The notes beneath the pieces are model-generated. The model was not told the DNA's origin and did not search any database. It was given only the letters and a program-made list of their open reading frames with translations. Shown here piece by piece: positions 7,137 to 11,019 of a DNA stretch of 11,019 nt. The stretch covers positions 1 through 11,019 of the forward strand of contig JBBAFB010000070.1 of the NCBI GenBank assembly GCA_041655595.1, read 5' to 3'. The first letter of the stretch is position 1; each line of letters begins with the position of its first letter. Origin of the DNA: JBBAFB01 sp041655595. GTDB taxonomy: Bacteria; Bacillota; DULZ01. The translations under genes and the position numbers were made by a program.

Positions 7137-8747
7137 TTGAAAGCGGGTTGGAATTTGGCTAATAGAAGCTTTTTAAAAGGTGCGTTAGTTTTATCAGTAT
7201 CAGGAATTTTCATAAAAATTATCGGTGCCCTATATAGAATACCTTTAGCTCGCTTAATCGGAGCTGAGGGTATGGCCCTTTACCAAAAAGCCTACCCCAT
7301 TTATGGCATTCTTTTGGCATTATCCACCGCTGGATTTCCCCTGGCAATCTCTATTTTGGTGGCGGAAAAACATGCCTTTGGTGATTACCAGGGGGGCAGA
7401 AGGATTTTGAGACTTTCCTTAACAATATTATCCGGTCTGGCCTTGTTTTTTACCATCTTTTTAATTTTTAGTGCAAAGTGGTTGGCAGTTGATATTTTAG
7501 ATGATGCCAGAGTCTATTATGGACTAATTGCTGTTTCCCCGGCAATCCTGTTAGCCACTGTTTCATCTTGTTTCAGGGGCTATTTTCAGGGAAACCAAAC
7601 CATGAATCCCACTGCTATTTCCCAAACCCTGGAGCAAATAGTCAGAGTCACCACTATTTTACTGCTGGCATATCTCTTGTTCCCCATGGGCCTTGAATTT
7701 TCCGCTGCGGGAGCCGTTTTCGGCGCTGTAACAGGCAGTGCAGCCGCTGTGGCTGTTTTACTGGCCACCTACCGGAAACATAAAAAAACTTATGCCACAA
7801 AGCTAAATACCTTTGTCCAAAAACAGGAATCGGTTCCGTTGATTTTAAAAAGAATCGCAATTCTGGCAATCCCTGTTTCCATAGGAGGCTTGGTTACACC
7901 CATCATGCAAACCATTGATGCGGTGCTCATCCCCTCCCGTTTACAAATTGCAGGTTATACCAAAAAAATAGCCGATGAATTTTTTGGCCAATTCTCCGGG
8001 ATGGCCAATACCTTAGTTAATATAGCACCTATTATTACCCTCTCTATTTCGGTAGCCTTAATACCGATTATCTCAGAAGCAATGGCCAAAAAGGATCGCC
8101 GCACCCTAAACTACCGGATTAACCAAGCCTTGTGGAGTACCTTTTTAATTGGTTTTCCCGCGAGTGCCGGCCTTTGGGTTTTAGCCACCCCCATTTGCGA
8201 CTTGCTTTACAAACAACCTGAGGTTGGTCCTTTGGTGGCTGTGCTGGCTCCCTCAACTTTACTTTTCGGCCTTTACCAAACTACAAGGGCCACTCTACAA
8301 GGTATGGGAAAAACCTATTTGCCCGTTGTCAACCTGGTAGCCGGCATCATTGTTAAGGGGACCCTAAACTATTTATTAGTGGCCATACCCTTTTTAGGGA
8401 TTAATGGTGCAGGCATCGCCACTTTTGCGGCCTTTACGGTGGCGGTTGTGTTAAATTTTCACTATATAAAAAAATACACGGATTTTATAATGGATTGGAA
8501 AAAAAATATTACTCTGCCGATAGTCAGTACCACCATTATGACCATAATCACGGGATTAATCTATCGGTTGAGCCTTCCTTTGATCGGTAACGGCCTAGCG
8601 GTTATGCTGGCTATTTTAGCCGGTGTAACCAGTTTTTCCATCGCTATTTTAGTCACCGGGGGAATCAAGGCCCAGGATCTTAGAACCATTCCCGGAATCG
8701 GTGCCAAACTGGGGGACCGCTTGGAAAGGTTTAAACTTTTACGATAG
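7137..8747 (+). CDS. spoVB: SpoVB/MurJ-like polysaccharide or lipid II flippase (MOP superfamily)
   Basis: The 536-residue integral membrane protein belongs to the SpoVB/polysaccharide-biosynthesis branch of the MOP exporters, which flip lipid-linked wall precursors; SpoVB itself is needed for spore cortex formation. Hydrophobic segments run through the whole length, with about 14 spans expected. Family signatures are SFLKGALVLSVSGIFIKIIG (11-30), YRIPLARLIGAEGMALYQKAYP (33-54) and FRGYFQGNQTMNPTAISQ (146-163). The C-terminal tail IPGIGAKLGDRLERFKLLR (518-536) is the usual SpoVB-type ending. The TTG at 7137 has no clear ribosome site and is bounded by an in-frame stop directly upstream; the in-frame TTG at 7155 is an alternative that gives MANRSFLKGAL and fits the family start better. 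It is divergent from the wall-ligase operon, which suits a shared role in precursor handling. A true spore role is inferred only from the family. Confidence 0.9.
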   Translation: MKAGWNLANRSFLKGALVLSVSGIFIKIIGALYRIPLARLIGAEGMALYQKAYPIYGILLALSTAGFPLAISILVAEKHAFGDYQGGRRILRLSLTILSGLALFFTIFLIFSAKWLAVDILDDARVYYGLIAVSPAILLATVSSCFRGYFQGNQTMNPTAISQTLEQIVRVTTILLLAYLLFPMGLEFSAAGAVFGAVTGSAAAVAVLLATYRKHKKTYATKLNTFVQKQESVPLILKRIAILAIPVSIGGLVTPIMQTIDAVLIPSRLQIAGYTKKIADEFFGQFSGMANTLVNIAPIITLSISVALIPIISEAMAKKDRRTLNYRINQALWSTFLIGFPASAGLWVLATPICDLLYKQPEVGPLVAVLAPSTLLFGLYQTTRATLQGMGKTYLPVVNLVAGIIVKGTLNYLLVAIPFLGINGAGIATFAAFTVAVVLNFHYIKKYTDFIMDWKKNITLPIVSTTIMTIITGLIYRLSLPLIGNGLAVMLAILAGVTSFSIAILVTGGIKAQDLRTIPGIGAKLGDRLERFKLLR

Positions 8748-8749
8748 TA

Positions 8750-8770
8750 GGGGCGGGGTCCCGCCTTTTT
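8750..8770 (+). terminator. Intrinsic terminator of the spoVB-like gene
   Basis: Immediately after the TAG stop, GGCGG (8752-8756) and CCGCC (8761-8765) form a GC-rich stem around a four-base loop, possibly extended by G-U pairs, followed by five Ts. On the minus strand no T-run follows, so it serves the plus-strand gene only. Confidence 0.85.
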
Positions 8771-8797
8771 GCTCCTTGCACGGAAAATAACAGTTTT

Positions 8798-9541
8798 TCA
8801 GTGGTCTTGAACCGTTCCTGCTACTTCCGTAAAGCTTTTAGCCTCTTCCTCGCTGAGAGCCTTTATTAATCCCATAGGGGTTTGCTGGCTACCCTGGCCC
8901 AGGGGGTTGTCCTTTAAAATGGCAGCAATTTGTTGCCTAGAAAACCCGGCCTTGGGGGAAAGGGCTACAACCTCACTACCTAAATCATTGATATCCACGA
9001 TAGCACAGGACAAACCCAATTCTTTTTCCACCTGATCAACAATTTCTTGGGGTTTATCCGGTGCCAAAACCACATAACCATTATAGGGCGGCAAAGTATA
9101 AGGAGTGGGGCCGTCAATCATTGCTACCTTTCTTCCAGCAATACGATAAAAATCTCCGCTGCGTCCAAATAGCTTGCCAATTACCGCAACGAAGGCTGCC
9201 AATAAAATTCTTAGAGTGCCCACCTCCCTGAAAGCCATTTCCATGGTCTCGGGGATGCCCAAGCCAATTCCATAACTCACCTTTTTGACGAATTTGGACA
9301 AAAACCTTGCCAAAGGCCTAGGTTTGATATCCGATAGCAGGTAGGCCCTTCCTTGAGTAATAGCTGTGGCCTTTTCACTTACAAAAAGCAAGTCACCCTG
9401 ATCTTTAACAGGGGCGATATACTTACAAATTACCTGAAAGATATCATCATCCCCAGTTAAGACATGAGTTTTAATAGGTATTCTCAGGTAATAATTTCCC
9501 TTGACTTGGATTAAGGGCTCCCTTTTCCTTGGCTGGGACAT
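8798..9541 (-). CDS. CofE-like gamma-glutamyl ligase family protein
   Basis: The 247-residue protein matches the CofE family (F420-0:gamma-glutamyl ligase), whose archaeal and actinobacterial members add glutamates to coenzyme F420 using GTP. Family segments are YYLRIPIKTHVLTGDDDI (17-34), GDLLFVSEKATAITQGR (49-65), RSGDFYRIAG (127-136) and near the C-terminus NPLGQGSQQTPMGLIK (212-227). Many Firmicutes carry this shorter type without known F420 genes, so its substrate is unclear. I chose the ATG at 9541, which has AGGGGAGG seven bases upstream, over a TTG ten codons earlier with no ribosome site and inside which that site would fall. It is a single-gene unit, convergent with the flippase gene. 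No F420 genes are in the window. A role in gamma-linking glutamate to a wall or peptide substrate is speculation. Confidence 0.8.
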   Translation of the reverse strand: MSQPRKREPLIQVKGNYYLRIPIKTHVLTGDDDIFQVICKYIAPVKDQGDLLFVSEKATAITQGRAYLLSDIKPRPLARFLSKFVKKVSYGIGLGIPETMEMAFREVGTLRILLAAFVAVIGKLFGRSGDFYRIAGRKVAMIDGPTPYTLPPYNGYVVLAPDKPQEIVDQVEKELGLSCAIVDINDLGSEVVALSPKAGFSRQQIAAILKDNPLGQGSQQTPMGLIKALSEEEAKSFTEVAGTVQDH

Positions 9542-9618
9542 ACAAAAGCCTCCCCTATAATTTAGCTGCAAAATATTTAACCACCTATTACACTAAACAA
9601 ACTGCTTCCTTCTGTCAA
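9534..9618 (-). promoter_or_regulatory. Promoter and ribosome site of the CofE-like gene
   Basis: A perfect -35 box TTGACA (9613-9618, minus strand) is followed after exactly 17 bases by TAGTGT (9590-9595), a weaker -10. The transcript would carry a leader of roughly 45 bases and the strong AGGGGAGG site that fixes the ATG at 9541. Confidence 0.55.
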
Positions 9619-9674
9619 TGCAAACTTTTCTCAGTAAAACCGTCTGTATATAGTTAGTTTTCCCCGTTTATGAC

Positions 9675-9699
9675 AAAAAAGACCCGGCAGGGTCTCTTT
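9675..9699 (-). terminator. Intrinsic terminator after the sensor kinase gene, possibly bidirectional
   Basis: On the minus strand AGACCC and GGGTCT pair around a TGCC loop (9680-9695) and are followed by six Ts. On the plus strand the same stem is followed by CTTTT, so it could also work weakly in the other direction. It lies about 30 bases past the kinase stop and insulates the CofE-like gene's promoter from kinase transcription. Confidence 0.85.
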
Positions 9700-9729
9700 T
9701 AGCAAAACAAAGGCTTAAGGTTTTAATTT

Positions 9730-10614
9730 TTATTCTTCCGACTTGGGAAAGGTTAAGGTGAAAGTCGTACCTGTGCCGATTTCACTTTCCAAACTGATCT
9801 GTCCGCCGTGTTTTTCTGTAAGCTCCTTGACAATAGCCAAGCCTAAACCGCTTCCCCCCGCACCCTTCGTGGTGAAGCCTTTTAAGAAAATTTTTTGTTG
9901 CATTTCCGGGAAAATAATAGGCAATCTATTAAAGACCGTAATAATGTACTGTTCCGGTGTTTCCTGAAATCTCACCCAAACCTCCCTAATATAATCATCA
10001 TCAAGATCCAACACTGCATCAAAAGCGTTATCAATCAAATTGCCCAAGATTCTAACTAAATCTGTGGCCGGTATAACCAAATTTGCCAGATCTGTTTCCA
10101 ATTTTAGATGCAGATCAATTTTTCTGGCCTCTGCCAGAGCCTTTTTAGTAAAAAGTAGGGCGGAGGTTTCCAGACTTTTAATTTTATGGGTCATTTCGGC
10201 CTGCTCCCCCAGTTGTAGGGTGACCTCTTTAATATAATCTACGGCACCGGATTCCCGTCCCAACTGAATTAAACCCAAAATGACCTGTAAATGGTTTCTA
10301 AAATCATGGCGATGGTTTCTTAAAACCGATACCAGGTCCTGGCTTTTGTCCAATAGCACCTGATTTACACTCAATTCCATTTCTATTTTCGAAAAGCGGT
10401 TAATTTCCCGAATCAAGTAGGCAGCCACTACACCGTACAAAAGGGCGGAAATTATGAAAATTGTTAATAAAGTTGTACCGCAAAATTGTTTTTGTTGATT
10501 CAAAACCTGATAACTTAAGTAACCGTTTAATAAAATAATTAATGCCTGTAAACAAATTATTCCGAATAACACCCAAATCCTGGTTCCAAACTCATGCCTC
10601 TTTTCCAATAGCAA
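9730..10614 (-). CDS. Membrane sensor histidine kinase, Spo0B-type dimerisation domain
   Basis: The 294-residue protein has two predicted membrane spans (about 13-35 and 47-68) joined by a short loop, so no large external sensor domain. Next comes an H-box HRHDFRNHLQVILGLIQL (101-118) with phospho-acceptor H103, typical of the Spo0B/CitA/NatK-like class. The ATPase part shows NLIDNAFDA (192-200, N196), FLKGFTTK (243-250) and GGSGLGLAIVKELTEKHGG (253-271). The classic DxGxG box is replaced by VFNRLPII (227-234), as is common in this subclass. The start is TTG; AAGGGGG lies four bases before it and ten before a second in-frame TTG at 10608, so the true start may be two codons later. No response regulator is adjacent downstream, because a terminator follows. 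The signal and partner are unknown; a link to sporulation or wall stress is only suggested by class and location. Confidence 0.88.
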   Translation of the reverse strand: MLLEKRHEFGTRIWVLFGIICLQALIILLNGYLSYQVLNQQKQFCGTTLLTIFIISALLYGVVAAYLIREINRFSKIEMELSVNQVLLDKSQDLVSVLRNHRHDFRNHLQVILGLIQLGRESGAVDYIKEVTLQLGEQAEMTHKIKSLETSALLFTKKALAEARKIDLHLKLETDLANLVIPATDLVRILGNLIDNAFDAVLDLDDDYIREVWVRFQETPEQYIITVFNRLPIIFPEMQQKIFLKGFTTKGAGGSGLGLAIVKELTEKHGGQISLESEIGTGTTFTLTFPKSEE

Positions 10615-10832
10615 AGGACCCCCTTAGCATCTTTGTTGGTGATACCTTTTAAAAAATCAATATGTTCAAGTTTGCTGAAAAAATCCTCCTTAGCCATCTC
10701 ACATGCTGCAACGACTTTTAGAATTGATGAAGCCGTGCCCTCAAAACAACCGCATTTGCTAAAAGATGTCACAAGTAAGGAAAACATTTCAGAAGCTTCA
10801 CATATTTCCTTAATATTTAGGGTAACCTTCAA
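10557..10832 (-). CDS. Possible small protein upstream of and overlapping the sensor kinase
   Basis: An open frame of 91 codons runs from a TTG at 10832 and overlaps the start of the kinase gene by 58 bases in another frame. I do not recognise the product. It has three or four Cys residues (KCGCF at 26-30), an alternating hydrophobic/charged pattern (for example AKEDFFSKLEHIDFLKGI, 46-63) and no membrane span or signal peptide. There is no clear ribosome site before the TTG; an in-frame ATG at codon 16 is equally unsupported. In favour of coding are the sensible protein-like composition, the candidate promoter just upstream and the position of the kinase ribosome site inside its 3' end, which would allow coupling. 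It may also be a decayed gene or chance. Confidence 0.4.
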   Translation of the reverse strand: MKVTLNIKEICEASEMFSLLVTSFSKCGCFEGTASSILKVVAACEMAKEDFFSKLEHIDFLKGITNKDAKGVLCYWKRGMSLEPGFGCYSE

Positions 10833-11019
10833 TATAACTAGGTATTATTTTTGCCAGGAACAAAACTGTCTATTTATTGTAAATCTTTTCCTAAGTAATT
10901 ACAATAGCTTTTCATTATATTAACAAAATATTAGTAAGTTATTGTAATTTTATTTAGATTTTACCTATTGCTGTTTTCAAAAAACTTCCCCTTAACCCCT
11001 TGCCTTAATTAAAGCCAAC
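10833..11019. other. AT-rich upstream region of the kinase gene with repeated octamer
   Basis: This AT-rich stretch has no gene that I can support. It contains three copies of TATTGTAA: at 10875-10882 and 10940-10947 on the plus strand and inverted at 10899-10906. The two right-hand copies lie in related longer contexts starting TAAGT(A/T)ATT. The right end of the window shows nothing recognisable. Confidence 0.5.
10876..10904 (-). promoter_or_regulatory. Candidate promoter for the small ORF and sensor kinase
   Basis: On the minus strand TTGTAA (10899-10904; 4 of 6 consensus bases) is followed after 17 bases by TACAAT (10876-10881; 5 of 6). Both boxes fall within copies of the repeated octamer, so a regulator binding the octamer would directly cover the promoter. 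Transcription would start near 10869, upstream of the small open frame. Confidence 0.45.

Noticed and set aside
9539..9571. An upstream TTG that would extend the CofE-like protein by ten residues.
   Set aside because: It lacks a ribosome site, whereas the ATG at 9541 has AGGGGAGG at ideal spacing located inside the proposed extension.

Overview
The window looks like chromosome from an endospore-forming, Gram-positive clostridial Firmicute, possibly Peptococcaceae/Desulfotomaculum-like. This is inferred from the moderate, AT-leaning base composition, strong AGGAGG-type ribosome sites, a SpoVB-family flippase, a Spo0B-type histidine kinase and a Firmicute-type CofE-like protein. Most genes start with TTG rather than ATG.

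Layout. Bases 1-101 hold no gene; a candidate insertion-sequence terminal repeat lies at 63-80. From 6831 down to 102 a five-gene operon runs on the minus strand: MurF, an EctB-type diaminobutyrate aminotransferase, a FemX-type aminoacyltransferase, a MurE-type Mur ligase and an ATP-grasp ligase resembling D-aspartate ligases. Gaps are short (-4 to about 71 bases). A sigma-A-like promoter (6945-6974) and a leader with a 19-base dyad lie upstream of murF. Divergent from it is a SpoVB-like lipid flippase (7137-8747) with its own terminator. Convergent to that is a CofE-like gamma-glutamyl-ligase-family gene (8798-9541) with a good promoter. A terminator at 9675-9699 separates it from a minus-strand Spo0B-type sensor kinase (9730-10614), which overlaps a possible small upstream gene (10557-10832). 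An AT-rich upstream region carries three copies of an octamer.

How the genes may work together. The five-gene operon contains what would be needed to make a non-standard peptidoglycan stem or branch. EctB would make L-2,4-diaminobutyrate from aspartate semialdehyde. The MurE homologue, which lacks the DNPR meso-diaminopimelate motif, could add that or another amino acid to UDP-MurNAc-dipeptide. MurF would cap it with D-Ala-D-Ala. FemX and the ATP-grasp ligase could add side-branch residues. No ectA or ectC is present in the window, so ectoine synthesis is not supported here. The chemistry is an inference from family membership and operon structure. The adjacent flippase belongs to a family that handles lipid-linked cell-wall precursors, which fits a wall theme.
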